A stretch of DNA of 64,000 bases from Rhodococcus sp. NBC_00297 (GTDB taxonomy: Bacteria > Actinomycetota > Actinomycetes > Mycobacteriales > Mycobacteriaceae): positions 2,607,001 to 2,671,000 of the forward strand of contig NZ_CP108041.1 of NCBI RefSeq assembly GCF_036173065.1, given 5' to 3'. The notes under the pieces were generated by a model. It made no database searches, was not told where the DNA came from, and worked only from the letters and a program-made list of their open reading frames with translations. Positions 1-8,280 of this stretch are shown one piece after another. Each line of letters opens with the position of its first letter. Position 1 is the first letter of the stretch. The translations under genes were made by a program, and so were the position numbers.

Positions 1-2
1 GA

Positions 3-1031
3 GCGGTGCTGCTCGCCGGGCTGCTCGCCCACGTGGAGACGGTCCCGACCGCCGATCTGCTGCCGCTGCTCGTCGTCGCGGGACTGTTCTTCGGCACCGC
101 TGTCGTCGCCTGGTGGACCACCCTCGCCCACCGCGCCGTGGACCCGGCGTCGCTCGCCTCGATCGCGGCCACCGCCGCCGCGGTCCTCGTCACCGCGACG
201 CTGTTCTCTCGCCCCGTCGCCGGCGGCGTCGACGCTGCGGTCGCGCTCGCCCTGGTGGCGATCCTGGTCGCTCGACGCGAGCTGGTCACCACGGTTCGTC
301 TGGTGCTCACAGCGACGGCCTCGGTGGCGGTGGCGTCGGCGCTGGTGACGGGCACGGCCGATCAGGTCCGCATTCTCGCCCTGCTGCTGGTCGCCACCAC
401 GGCGCTTCTCGTCGGCGCCCGGACCCGCTCGGGTGTGTCGGCCGCAGCCGGCGCGTTCTTCGCCCTCCTCGGAACCAGCGCACACTCGCAGATCACCTCG
501 GTCGACTCGCTGAGCAGCCCCGTTCGCGCGCTCGACTCCGGCTGGGCCTCGGTGCCCGCGTCGGTCGCCATGATCGCGATGGCTGTGGCGGGAGTGCTCG
601 CGGCACTGCGCACCATCGGGGACGCGACTCTCCGAACCCTCGCCGCCGGCCTGGCGGGAGTCGCCGGCCTCTTCGGTGCGACGGCGGTGTGCGTCATCAC
701 CGGCATCGAGATCGGCGGCCGCACCGGGTTCCTCGTCGGCCACGGCGCAGCGACCATCGTGTGGATGACCGTCGCCGTCGCACTGCTGATGCGTGGTCTG
801 TCCGACGCCACCGGTACCCGCGCGGTCCTCGCCGCTGGTCTGACCGTGGCGGCCTCGGCCATCGCCAAGCTGTTCCTGTTCGACCTCAGCGCACTCGGTG
901 GACTGCCCCGCGCCGCAGCGTTCCTGGTGGTGGGAGTGATGCTGCTCGGTATCGGCACCCGCTACGCGAGGTCGTTCGCGGACCGCGCCGTCACTGCCGA
1001 CGCTGGCGGGCCAGCAACTCGCTCACACTGA
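3..1031 (+). CDS. DUF2339 membrane protein, C-terminal part (cut by window edge)
   Basis: Open reading frame already running at the first base; the visible 343 codons are the C-terminal part of a larger polytopic membrane protein. The translation is almost entirely hydrophobic helices of Ala, Val, Leu and Gly separated by short Arg-rich turns, roughly nine to ten membrane segments. The end, with KLFLFDLSALGGLPRAAAF followed by a Gly-Ile-Gly helix, matches my memory of DUF2339 C-termini. DUF2339 proteins are usually well over 500 residues, so the true start lies outside the window and the in-frame GTG at base 6 is internal. Function of the family is unknown. It converges on mmpL3 and the two coding regions overlap by 41 bp at their 3' ends. 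Confidence 0.7.
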   Translation, partial: AVLLAGLLAHVETVPTADLLPLLVVAGLFFGTAVVAWWTTLAHRAVDPASLASIAATAAAVLVTATLFSRPVAGGVDAAVALALVAILVARRELVTTVRLVLTATASVAVASALVTGTADQVRILALLLVATTALLVGARTRSGVSAAAGAFFALLGTSAHSQITSVDSLSSPVRALDSGWASVPASVAMIAMAVAGVLAALRTIGDATLRTLAAGLAGVAGLFGATAVCVITGIEIGGRTGFLVGHGAATIVWMTVAVALLMRGLSDATGTRAVLAAGLTVAASAIAKLFLFDLSALGGLPRAAAFLVVGVMLLGIGTRYARSFADRAVTADAGGPATRSH

Positions 1032-4000
1032 TGGCACCGGACTGACCGTGGTGACGACCGCCCGACTCGTCGTCCCCGTCCCGAGCCCGCCGGCGACCCG
1101 ATGTGGTCGTCGGCGGTGTCTCGTCGGGCTCGGGGACCTCGGGCGTGGAGGGGTTGTGGGTCTCGGGCTCGGGTGCCGGCCGATCCTCGCGCTCGGGCAT
1201 GCGCAGACCGGCGATCCAGGAATCGACCTCGGCGCTGGTGCGCGAGCCGTTCCCGTGGGGCCCTCCGTTCCCGTTGCTGTGACCGTTCCCGTTCCCGTTC
1301 CCGTTGCCGTTGGAGTGGCCGTTCCCGTTGCTGTCGCCGTTGCGGGGCCGATCGACATCGATGCCGTCGCCCGAGACCGAGCCGTACCGGAACGACGTGG
1401 TCTCGTGCCCGTTCGAGCCGTTCGAGCCGTTCGAACGCTGAGCGACCGACGGCGCGCGGAGTTCGGCGAGCCAGCTCTCGATGGGGCGCGGGGCGGGTGC
1501 GCCGTTCCGCGGTGCCGGCTCGGCCGACGTCGGCTCGGGACCGGCCGTCGGACGACTCTGCTGATCGTCGGAGGCCCGGGCGGGTCGGGTCTCTGCCGGG
1601 CGGGCGACCCGAATCTCCTCCGCGGGCGCGGGCGCGGGTGCGACGGGAGATGCCGTGGGTTCGACGGCGCGCGGTGCGACGGGCTCCGGCGCGGCGGGCT
1701 GCTGCACCGGGGGTTCCTGCACAGCGGGCTTCTGCACGCGCTCGGGAGCCGGACGCGGGGCGACGGGCCGGGGACGATCGGGTGCGACGCGCTCGGGCAT
1801 TGCACGAGCGGCCGACGGGCCGCTCTGCATGACCCGCGGAATCGGCTGGGTGAGCGGTTCCCGCGTCCGCGCCGGGAGCGGTGCGGACCCGATCGCGACG
1901 AGCTCGGGGACATCGGTGGGCATCATCTCGGCGTCGAGGATCGGCTCGCCGAGCCCCAGCTTCTGCTGGATGCGCTTCATCCACTGCGGCGCCCACCAGC
2001 AGTCGTCGCCGAGCAGCTTCATCGTCGCCGGGACCAGGAACATGCGGATCAACGTCGCGTCGATGATGAGCGCGGCGATCATGCCGTAGGCGATGTACTT
2101 CATCATCACCAGCTCGGAGAAGGCGAAGGCGCCCGTGACGACGATGAGGATCAGTGCGGCCGCGGTGATGATGCGACCGGTGTGCGAGGTACCGACGCGA
2201 ATGGCCTCGGTCGTACTGGCTCCACGGGCTCGTGCCTCCACCATGCGGGAGAGCAGGAACACCTCGTAGTCCGTCGACAACCCGAAGATGATCGCGATGA
2301 TCAGCACCAGGACCGGGGCCATGATCGGCCCGGGAGTGAAGTTCAGCAGACCCGCGCCGTTGCCGTCGACGAAGATGAACGTGAGGATGCCGAGTGTCGC
2401 GCCGAGGCCCAGCGTGGTCATCAGGATGGCCTTGAGGGGGAGCACCAGCGACCCGAACGTGAGGAACATCAGCAGCGTCGTGACCAACACGACGAGCGTC
2501 GCCATGAGGGGTAGTCGGTCCACGAGCGCCGCGATCGAGTCCTGCTCGATGGCGGGCGTGCCGCCGACCGACAGGGTCACCCCGTCGGGGACGTCGATGG
2601 AGCGGATGTAGTCGATGGCCGGCGACGACACGTTGCGGTCGACCAGTCCCGCCTTGAGCACGGCGACACCGTTCTCGTTCCGCTCGATGGAGAACCGTTC
2701 GACGAGCCCGGGAGCGTTGGACGCCTCGCGCAGGACCGTGCCCAACTGCGGACCCTCCGCGTTCTCGAGCACGATCTTGAGCGGCTCGGTGCGGTAGGAC
2801 GGGAAGTTCTCGTCGAACACGTTCTGGGCGACACGGGTGGGGTTGTCCGGCGGCAGGTACGTCTCGTTGATGCCGCCGAACTTGATGGCACCGACCGGCA
2901 GCGTGAGGATCAGCAGGCCCAGGACGATGGGCACGCACACCTTGAGCGGGTTCCGCATGACCCAGCGCGTGAGCTTGCCCCACGGCCCGGACTCGATCTC
3001 CTCGGTCGTCTTGGTCTTGCGCATGCTCTTCAGTCCGAGAGCGTCGATGCGCGGGCCGAGGATCGACAGGATCGCCGGGAGAATGGTGATGGCGGTCAGG
3101 GCTGCCAGCGCGACGGTGGCGATCGCACCGAACGCGACGGACTTGAGGAAGCCCTGCGGGAAGAGCAGCAGTCCACCGAGGCTCGCGACGATCATCGTCG
3201 CCGAGAAGACGACCGTGCGGCCCGCGGTCATGACGGAGCGTTGCACGGCCTGCTGTGTCGTGCGGCCGTCGGCCAGTTCCTCTCGGAACCGGCTGACGAT
3301 GAACAGCGCGTAGTCGATGGCCAACCCGAGACCGATGAGCGAAACGACGGGCGCGACGAAGCTGTTGACCTCGACGAAATTGGTGAACAGCCGGACCATG
3401 CCGTTGGCCGCGACCACGGTGAGACCACCGATGATCAGTGGCAACGCCGCAGCCACGACGCCGCCGAACACGAAGAACAGGAGCACGCCCACCACGGGGA
3501 TGGCGAGGATCTCCATGCGCTTGATGTCGCCGGCCATGGTGTCGTTCAGCGCGTTCGCGATGGGCTGGAGGCCGGCGAGCTGCACGTCGACGCCGTCGAT
3601 GGCGAACGCGTCCTTCACGTCACGGAAGTTGTTGGTCAGTTCCGTGTCGTTCGCGCCGGCGATCGCGAACGTGGCGATCGCCTTCGTCTTGTCGGGCGAG
3701 GCCAGCGCGGGGAGCCGCTGCTGGAAGTAGTTGATGTTGATCTTCGAGATCTTGTCCGAGTGCGCCGCCATCATGGCGTCCTGACCAGCGGTGACGGTCT
3801 GCTGGAACGCCGGGTCGTCGACCGTCGATCCCTCGGGTGCGGTGTAGAGGGCGACGACGTCGCCGGTGCTGTCGCGACCGAAGGTGCCGTCCGCGGTGAC
3901 GGCGGCGTGCACCGACTCCGAGTTCGGGTCGTCCCAGCCGCTCTGACTCAGGTGATCGTTGAGGCTGAGTCCGTACGCGGCGAGGCCCAGCAGGAACGCG

Positions 4001-4062
4001 ACCATCACACCGATGACGGTGAACCGTGATCGGTGAACCAGATCTCCCCAGCGAGAAAACAC
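991..4062 (-). CDS. mmpL3: MmpL3-type trehalose monomycolate exporter
   Basis: 1023-residue RND-superfamily transporter. It flips trehalose monomycolate across the inner membrane for mycolic acid layer assembly, powered by proton motive force. Visible: one N-terminal helix (about 14-34), a first periplasmic domain, five helices (about 185-335), a second periplasmic domain (about 395-515), five more helices (about 520-685), then a long disordered cytoplasmic tail (about 710-1023). The two Asp-Tyr pairs of the MmpL3 proton relay are present at D250-Y251 (GLAIDYALF) and D598-Y599 (GLSTDYEVF). The tail is rich in Pro, Ala and Glu and carries an Asn-Gly repeat encoded by a 6-bp DNA repeat. The start is GTG, directly abutting the TGA of the upstream NYN gene, so translation is probably coupled. 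Synteny with Rv0206c supports the assignment. Confidence 0.95.
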   Translation of the reverse strand: MFSRWGDLVHRSRFTVIGVMVAFLLGLAAYGLSLNDHLSQSGWDDPNSESVHAAVTADGTFGRDSTGDVVALYTAPEGSTVDDPAFQQTVTAGQDAMMAAHSDKISKININYFQQRLPALASPDKTKAIATFAIAGANDTELTNNFRDVKDAFAIDGVDVQLAGLQPIANALNDTMAGDIKRMEILAIPVVGVLLFFVFGGVVAAALPLIIGGLTVVAANGMVRLFTNFVEVNSFVAPVVSLIGLGLAIDYALFIVSRFREELADGRTTQQAVQRSVMTAGRTVVFSATMIVASLGGLLLFPQGFLKSVAFGAIATVALAALTAITILPAILSILGPRIDALGLKSMRKTKTTEEIESGPWGKLTRWVMRNPLKVCVPIVLGLLILTLPVGAIKFGGINETYLPPDNPTRVAQNVFDENFPSYRTEPLKIVLENAEGPQLGTVLREASNAPGLVERFSIERNENGVAVLKAGLVDRNVSSPAIDYIRSIDVPDGVTLSVGGTPAIEQDSIAALVDRLPLMATLVVLVTTLLMFLTFGSLVLPLKAILMTTLGLGATLGILTFIFVDGNGAGLLNFTPGPIMAPVLVLIIAIIFGLSTDYEVFLLSRMVEARARGASTTEAIRVGTSHTGRIITAAALILIVVTGAFAFSELVMMKYIAYGMIAALIIDATLIRMFLVPATMKLLGDDCWWAPQWMKRIQQKLGLGEPILDAEMMPTDVPELVAIGSAPLPARTREPLTQPIPRVMQSGPSAARAMPERVAPDRPRPVAPRPAPERVQKPAVQEPPVQQPAAPEPVAPRAVEPTASPVAPAPAPAEEIRVARPAETRPARASDDQQSRPTAGPEPTSAEPAPRNGAPAPRPIESWLAELRAPSVAQRSNGSNGSNGHETTSFRYGSVSGDGIDVDRPRNGDSNGNGHSNGNGNGNGNGHSNGNGGPHGNGSRTSAEVDSWIAGLRMPEREDRPAPEPETHNPSTPEVPEPDETPPTTTSGRRRARDGDDESGGRHHGQSGAISVSELLARQRRQ
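1255..1440 (-). repeat. Short in-frame tandem repeats in the mmpL3 tail
   Basis: On the plus strand the hexamer CGTTCC recurs in near-perfect runs around 1258-1335, encoding alternating Asn-Gly on the minus strand. A second run of three 9-bp units around 1410-1438 encodes Ser-Asn-Gly three times. Both units are multiples of three, so slippage would change tail length without breaking the frame. The encoded region is the predicted disordered C-terminal tail of MmpL3. Confidence 0.8.
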
Positions 4063-4755
4063 TCAGGACACTCCTTGACGCCCGACGAGCAGGGCGGACA
4101 GCGGACGGAACGGCTGCAGCCAGGCGCCCTCGTCCGGAAGGGACTCGAGGCTGACCCGCGGCAGTGGTTCGCGGAACACACCGGGGATGTCCTCGAGATC
4201 CAGGAACTCGAGAGTCTCCGACGTGACGGCCCAACTGGCGTGTTCACGGAACCCGAGGATCTGAACGGGCACACCCGTCGCCGCGATGGCTTCGAGTGGG
4301 AGCCGGAAGGCCTGGCCGTCCGCGGACGCGACAACCACTCCCGCGAGACCGTGGTCCCGTGAGCGGAGCTCGATGTGATCGAGCATGTCGGAGTCTACGT
4401 CGCTGTCCTCGTCGATCTTCGGCTTGGCGAAGACCGCGAAGCCCACGTTACGCAAGGCCTCGACCCAGGGACGAACGACGTCGGCGCTGCCCTGGGCGAT
4501 GTTCGTGAAGACGGTGGCCTCGGGTTCGAGGCTCGCGGTCTGGTGCGCGGAGAGCTGGGCGGTGCGGCCGAGCAGCCATCGGCCCAGCGCATCGAAGCGC
4601 GGGCGGTAGGCGGCGGTGGGTCGTCCGCCCAGGATGGCGCCGAGGCCCATGTCCAGATTGGGCGCGTCCCAGACGAGCAGGACCTTCTTGGTATGGCGAG
4701 AATCACCGGCGCCGTCGAGCACGGCCGTGTCCGTGTTCTGTTCGTCCACGCTCAT
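4063..4755 (-). CDS. NYN-domain protein (Rv0207c-like)
   Basis: 230 residues. The segment after residue 20 reads KKVLLVWDAPNLDMGLGAIL, the first beta strand and Asp of a NYN (PIN-like) nuclease fold, and further acidic residues lie at DEDSDVDSDMLDHIE and in VVASADGQAF. NYN domains are usually metal-dependent ribonucleases, but activity of this subfamily is, as far as I know, untested. The ATG overlaps the trmB stop by 4 bp (ATGA) and its TGA abuts the GTG of mmpL3, so trmB, this gene and mmpL3 look like one coupled operon. The same order (Rv0208c-Rv0207c-Rv0206c) is known in mycobacteria, which suggests a conserved link between an RNA-related gene pair and the mycolate exporter. Confidence 0.8.
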   Translation of the reverse strand: MSVDEQNTDTAVLDGAGDSRHTKKVLLVWDAPNLDMGLGAILGGRPTAAYRPRFDALGRWLLGRTAQLSAHQTASLEPEATVFTNIAQGSADVVRPWVEALRNVGFAVFAKPKIDEDSDVDSDMLDHIELRSRDHGLAGVVVASADGQAFRLPLEAIAATGVPVQILGFREHASWAVTSETLEFLDLEDIPGVFREPLPRVSLESLPDEGAWLQPFRPLSALLVGRQGVS

Positions 4756-5606
4756 CGGAGTGGGTTCTCGCTCTCTCGTCGCGTGATCGTCGCCGCAGCG
4801 ACGTCGGTCGCTCCGGTGGATGGCCTGCCCCAGACGAACTCGCTCGTCGGCCTGCCGACCTGCTGGGCCTTTCCCTCGAACTTCGTCACCGGACGGTCGA
4901 CGGACAGGGAGGACCCCTCGACGGTACGTCGTTCGGCATCGAACGGCAGCCGCGTCAGAGCGGGCTCCGCGTCACCGACCTCCTCGATCCACTCCGCGTA
5001 GTCGGCGTGGTCGGTGGCGACGTGGAGAATGCCGCCGGGCTCGAGACGGTCCGCCACCAGGGCGAATGTGGCGGCCTTCAGCAGTCGGCGCTTGTGGTGC
5101 CGGGCCTTGGGCCAGGGGTCGGGGAAGAAGACTCGGACGCCGGCGAGCGAACCGGGAGCGACCATGTTCTCGAGCACGTCGGCAGCGTCGCCCCGCAGAA
5201 TGCGCAGGTTGGAGAGACCTTCTCGCTCGATCCCCTGGACCGTCTGCGCGATTCCCGGTCGGTAGACCTCGACGGCGACGAGGTTCACGTGCGGTTCGGC
5301 GGCCGCCATCGCGAGCGCGGCGGTGCCGGTCCCGGAGCCGATCTCGAGAACCACCGGGGCGGTCCGCCCGAACCACGACGCGGCGTCGAGTGGCTCGTCG
5401 GCCACCTCGCGGCCGATGCCGGGCCACATCCGGTCCCACGAGGCCTGCTGCGGTTCGGTGAGCGCGCCGCGTCGGGACCGGAAACTGGTCACCCGCGGAT
5501 ACAGCCGGGAACCGCCGGACCGGCTCTCGTCGGCACCGTCGGACAGGCCGTTCTCGGGCGCTGCGTCCACGGCACGGGGGTCGGTCATCCTGTCATTGTC
5601 TCCCAT
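4752..5606 (-). CDS. trmB: tRNA (guanine-N7)-methyltransferase
   Basis: 284 residues. TrmB makes m7G46 in the variable loop of tRNA using S-adenosylmethionine. The SAM-binding motif I is VVLEIGSGTGTAALAMA, and the family signature FFPDPWPKARHHKRR is intact, as is the C-terminal TSEFVWGRP that resembles the family's closing motif. The first 50 residues are a low-complexity acidic extension, common in actinobacterial homologues. Start chosen at the ATG 5604-5606; a second in-frame ATG six codons later (5586-5588) is an alternative. It is the first gene of the operon running into the NYN gene and mmpL3, and is divergent from the P-loop gene at 5721 with about 114 bp between. Confidence 0.93.
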   Translation of the reverse strand: MGDNDRMTDPRAVDAAPENGLSDGADESRSGGSRLYPRVTSFRSRRGALTEPQQASWDRMWPGIGREVADEPLDAASWFGRTAPVVLEIGSGTGTAALAMAAAEPHVNLVAVEVYRPGIAQTVQGIEREGLSNLRILRGDAADVLENMVAPGSLAGVRVFFPDPWPKARHHKRRLLKAATFALVADRLEPGGILHVATDHADYAEWIEEVGDAEPALTRLPFDAERRTVEGSSLSVDRPVTKFEGKAQQVGRPTSEFVWGRPSTGATDVAAATITRRESENPLR

Positions 5607-5720
5607 GGACGCATTTCGTGACAGCAGGGTCTCGACTTCAGGTCGAGACTCTGGCCTACCGACACCGGGATCGGCGTGTGAGAATCGCCCCGTCGCATCT
5701 GCAGAATCGGGGGATCACGG

Positions 5721-6308
5721 ATGCCGGGGACCGAGTCGAGCGCGCTGCACCGCGCGGTGACCGAGCTGGAACGCAGCGTCGACGACGCCGCTCTGCGGGC
5801 GGTGATCGAGCGATGGCGTTCCCCGGTGCGTCTCGCCGTCGCGGGACGCCCCGGTGCGGGCAAGTCCCGCGTCGTCACGGCGCTGGTCCTTCCCGAGGCG
5901 GCCGAGGTGCACGGGGTGGACGCCCCCGACCTTCCTCCTCCCGTCCTGGACCACGACGTTCTCGCGCTCGTCGTCGCTCGGACCGTGAGCGCCGCGGACC
6001 TCGAGGTGGTGGCGGCACGGCCCGGCGGTGACACCCTCGTGGTCCTCGGGCGCACCGACCTCCCGATCGACGCGGACGCCGTCGCCGCGGTGCTGCCGGC
6101 CGGGATGCCCGTGATCGGCGTGGACGACGTCGACACGCTCACCCGTGCCTGGGCGACGGCGGTGTCGCGCGCGGCGAGGTGCCGCGACATCGCCCTGCTC
6201 GCCGCGGTCGAGACTGTGGCCGCTCGGAGTGCGCTCGGAAGGTCGTCGATCGAGACGTTTCTGCGCGCCCCCGAGGTGGCTCACGTCCGGAGCGGTGCAC
6301 GCGCGTGA
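5721..6308 (+). CDS. Small P-loop NTPase-like protein (Rv0209-position)
   Basis: 195 residues. A Walker A motif is clear at residues 41-49 (AGRPGAGKS). A later strand ends VVLGRTDLP, where a Ras-like GTPase would carry NKxD, so this may be a degenerate GTP-binding domain. No membrane segment is visible. The stop overlaps the GTG of the next gene by 4 bp (GTGA), so the two proteins are probably made together. It occupies the position of Rv0209 in M. tuberculosis but is much shorter than that protein as I remember it. I read it as the nucleotide-binding half of a two-gene system; substrate and role are unknown. Confidence 0.7.
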   Translation: MPGTESSALHRAVTELERSVDDAALRAVIERWRSPVRLAVAGRPGAGKSRVVTALVLPEAAEVHGVDAPDLPPPVLDHDVLALVVARTVSAADLEVVAARPGGDTLVVLGRTDLPIDADAVAAVLPAGMPVIGVDDVDTLTRAWATAVSRAARCRDIALLAAVETVAARSALGRSSIETFLRAPEVAHVRSGARA

Positions 6309-7684
6309 GTCTCGACCTGCCCGCCGACGCGGCCCGAGTGGTGCGGACGTGGAGTCCCGACTCCCTGAGTCGGCTGGGGCGAGGACCCGCACCGGCGCGC
6401 ACCGTCGCCGTTCTCGCGGCACCGGGTCTCGACCAGGAGGCGGTCGGTGCGGTGGTGACCTCCGCGGGATGGTCCGTCCGTCCCGTCTGCGCGGCCTCGG
6501 CCGTGCTCGTCCTGGTGGATCCCGCCCTGCCGCCGGGTGGTGCCCTCGTCCGGGCGGCGCGGTCGATCCCGGCCGATCTTCCGGTGGTGCTCCGGATCGC
6601 CGCCGGACCGGACGACGCGCGGCGCGTCCTCGCCCGATGGGCGGCGTCGGTCCCGCGCGCCGACGCGGTGGTGGTGTGCGGTCCCGACGACGATGCAATC
6701 CTGGACGCGCTCGCTCGGGCAGCGGACCGGGTTGACCCGGCAGAGGCGGAGCGGACGGCGGTGGACCGTGCGCTGGCCGAGGCCCGCACGGCACTGACAG
6801 CGGCGGCCCGACGCGACACGGGCAGCGCGGACCTCGCCGACGCGCGGGAACGCCGGCGCCGGGCCGCGTCGATCGCGACGGACGACGGACTGCTCCTCCG
6901 GCGGTCGACGGCCGAGCTGCGCCTCGATCTCGCCCACCGGGTCGGCGTGCATCGGCGGGAGACGGGCGCGCGGGTCGCCGCCGCCGTCGGGGACGCGAGC
7001 TTCGCCGACCTCCGACGTCTTCCGTCCGTGGTCGCCGCGGAGATCGATGCGGCGACGGGTCGGCTCGCGGACGAGGTGACCACCGCGCTGACCGCGGTCG
7101 GCGCCGTGGACTCCGCACCCCCGGTCGAACGCGCGTCGACGACCCACCAACCGCCCCCGTCGGCCGGGTGGGGAGTCGACGAGGTGGTGGCGGGTGTCGT
7201 CGGTGCCTCGGCGGGTGCCGGGGTGGGGCGGGTGGCGGTGTGGGCGGCCTCCCTCGGCGGCGCGTCGGCCGGGTTCGTGACCGTGCTCTGCGCCGCGATG
7301 ATGGCCGCCGCGGTGGTGCGGACGAGGCTCCTCTCGACGCGCCGCGCGCGCCTGCGCCGATGGGCTGCGGACGTGGTGGCCGATGCCGCCTCCGGCTGGG
7401 AACGGGACACCGCGTCCCGTCTCGTGATCGCCGACTCGTGGCTGACCGCGAGACTGTCGGCGCAGGTCAGAGACGCCTCCGCCCGGCGGAACGCGCTGAT
7501 CGCGGAGATCGACGGCGAGATCCGAGACATCACGTCCCGAGCTGCCTCGCGGGCGGCCGCCTATCAACGGGATCTCGACGTGCTGGACCGCGTCGCCCTC
7601 ACTTTCGGGCGGCGGGGAACCGTCTCTTCGCTGGATGCGTCCAAGCACGAGGTGGGAACGACAGCGAGGAACACGGGGGACTGA
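6305..7684 (+). CDS. Helical membrane-associated protein, dynamin-like architecture (Rv0210-position)
   Basis: 459 residues from the GTG that overlaps the preceding stop. An in-frame start further upstream exists but would lie deep inside the P-loop gene. The N-terminal 140 residues are alpha/beta-like (RTVAVLAAPGLDQEAVGAV), without a Walker A motif. Residues about 150-275 are charged, Arg/Ala/Glu-rich helices. Two adjacent hydrophobic segments follow (from VAGVVGASAGAGVG to VTVLCAAMMAAAVV), then a long amphipathic helical region to the end. A nucleotide-binding partner plus a helical stalk with a hairpin-like membrane insertion resembles bacterial dynamin-like protein pairs. That resemblance is inference from layout, not from recognised domains. 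Confidence 0.65.
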   Translation: MSLDLPADAARVVRTWSPDSLSRLGRGPAPARTVAVLAAPGLDQEAVGAVVTSAGWSVRPVCAASAVLVLVDPALPPGGALVRAARSIPADLPVVLRIAAGPDDARRVLARWAASVPRADAVVVCGPDDDAILDALARAADRVDPAEAERTAVDRALAEARTALTAAARRDTGSADLADARERRRRAASIATDDGLLLRRSTAELRLDLAHRVGVHRRETGARVAAAVGDASFADLRRLPSVVAAEIDAATGRLADEVTTALTAVGAVDSAPPVERASTTHQPPPSAGWGVDEVVAGVVGASAGAGVGRVAVWAASLGGASAGFVTVLCAAMMAAAVVRTRLLSTRRARLRRWAADVVADAASGWERDTASRLVIADSWLTARLSAQVRDASARRNALIAEIDGEIRDITSRAASRAAAYQRDLDVLDRVALTFGRRGTVSSLDASKHEVGTTARNTGD

Positions 7685-7685
7685 G

Positions 7686-8003
7686 ATGGCCGAGTGGTCG
7701 GGATCGTTCGACCCGGACGGGCCGGGTGTCGCGGACGACGGGTTCGACCCCGCCATCGATCTCGACGGGGACGGCACCGCCGACACGGCGGTGTTGCACG
7801 GAGGTCTGTCCGACGTCCACGCGTCGGCATTCCATCGGAGTGCGACGGAGATGACAGTTCTCAGCGATCTCGACGGTGACGGCGACGTCGACCGTGCGAC
7901 GGTCTTCGAGGCCGACGGCGACTACACCGTGTGGGTGTCCTCCACCGACCTCGCGGACGGTCCCGACGCCGTCTGGCGTGCGTCCGAGCGCGGGTCGCTG
8001 TGA
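7686..8003 (+). CDS. Small DxDxDG repeat protein (DUF6802-like)
   Basis: 105 residues. The ATG lies one base after the stop of the membrane protein gene, so it is probably the third gene of that operon. Two copies of a calcium-loop-like motif are visible, [12 protein letters not shown] and [13 protein letters not shown], each followed by a strand and separated by about 36 residues. This resembles VCBS/FG-GAP or EF-hand-like loops and the DUF6802 family of Rhodococcus and mycobacteria. The protein is very acidic, with no signal peptide and no membrane segment. Calcium binding is an inference from the motif. An upstream in-frame GTG would overlap the previous gene and is less likely. Confidence 0.65.
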   Translation: MAEWSGSFDPDGPGVADDGFDPAIDLDGDGTADTAVLHGGLSDVHASAFHRSATEMTVLSDLDGDGDVDRATVFEADGDYTVWVSSTDLADGPDAVWRASERGSL

Positions 8004-8082
8004 CGCGATAGACACCAAATGTCCTGACATAGTGCGCTTTACGGCCAGGTCACTGAATCGGTTTTGTGACGGAACGGACATG

Positions 8083-8140
8083 CCCCGAGTGCCCTGGCCG
8101 TTCTTCACAGCGTTAACCTCTAGGTCCAGGACACTCGGGG
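8083..8140. promoter_or_regulatory. Long inverted repeat in the pckG leader
   Basis: CCCCGAGTGCCCTGG at 8083-8097 is repeated inverted at 8126-8140 with 14 of 15 positions matching and a 28-base spacer. It lies about 140 bases before the pckG ATG in the 277-bp gap after the small DxDxDG gene. A smaller palindrome, ATGTC-CT-GACAT, sits at 8019-8030. PEPCK is a gluconeogenic control point, so an operator or leader hairpin is plausible. The factor is not identifiable from the sequence. Confidence 0.5.
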
Positions 8141-8280
8141 CCCTGCGATCTGTCGATCGAAGGTCACGGACTACCCCGCCCACTGGGAACCCATGGTTCG
8201 CTCACGCACTTCGGTTCGGCGCCGATCGACGGACCGAGGCGGTGACGGCCACACGTTCCTGCACCACCCCAGGAGACAAG

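Noticed and set aside
1048..2514. Long plus-strand frame opposite mmpL3
   Set aside because: Antisense shadow with Arg/Asp/Gly-biased composition and no domain, caused by high GC.
6179..6304. Upstream extension of the dynamin-like gene
   Set aside because: It lies inside the P-loop gene in another frame, is Arg/Pro-rich, and the GTGA overlap gives a better start.
8271..8280. Riboswitch upstream of pckG
   Set aside because: The leader has a dyad but no known riboswitch core sequence that I recognise.
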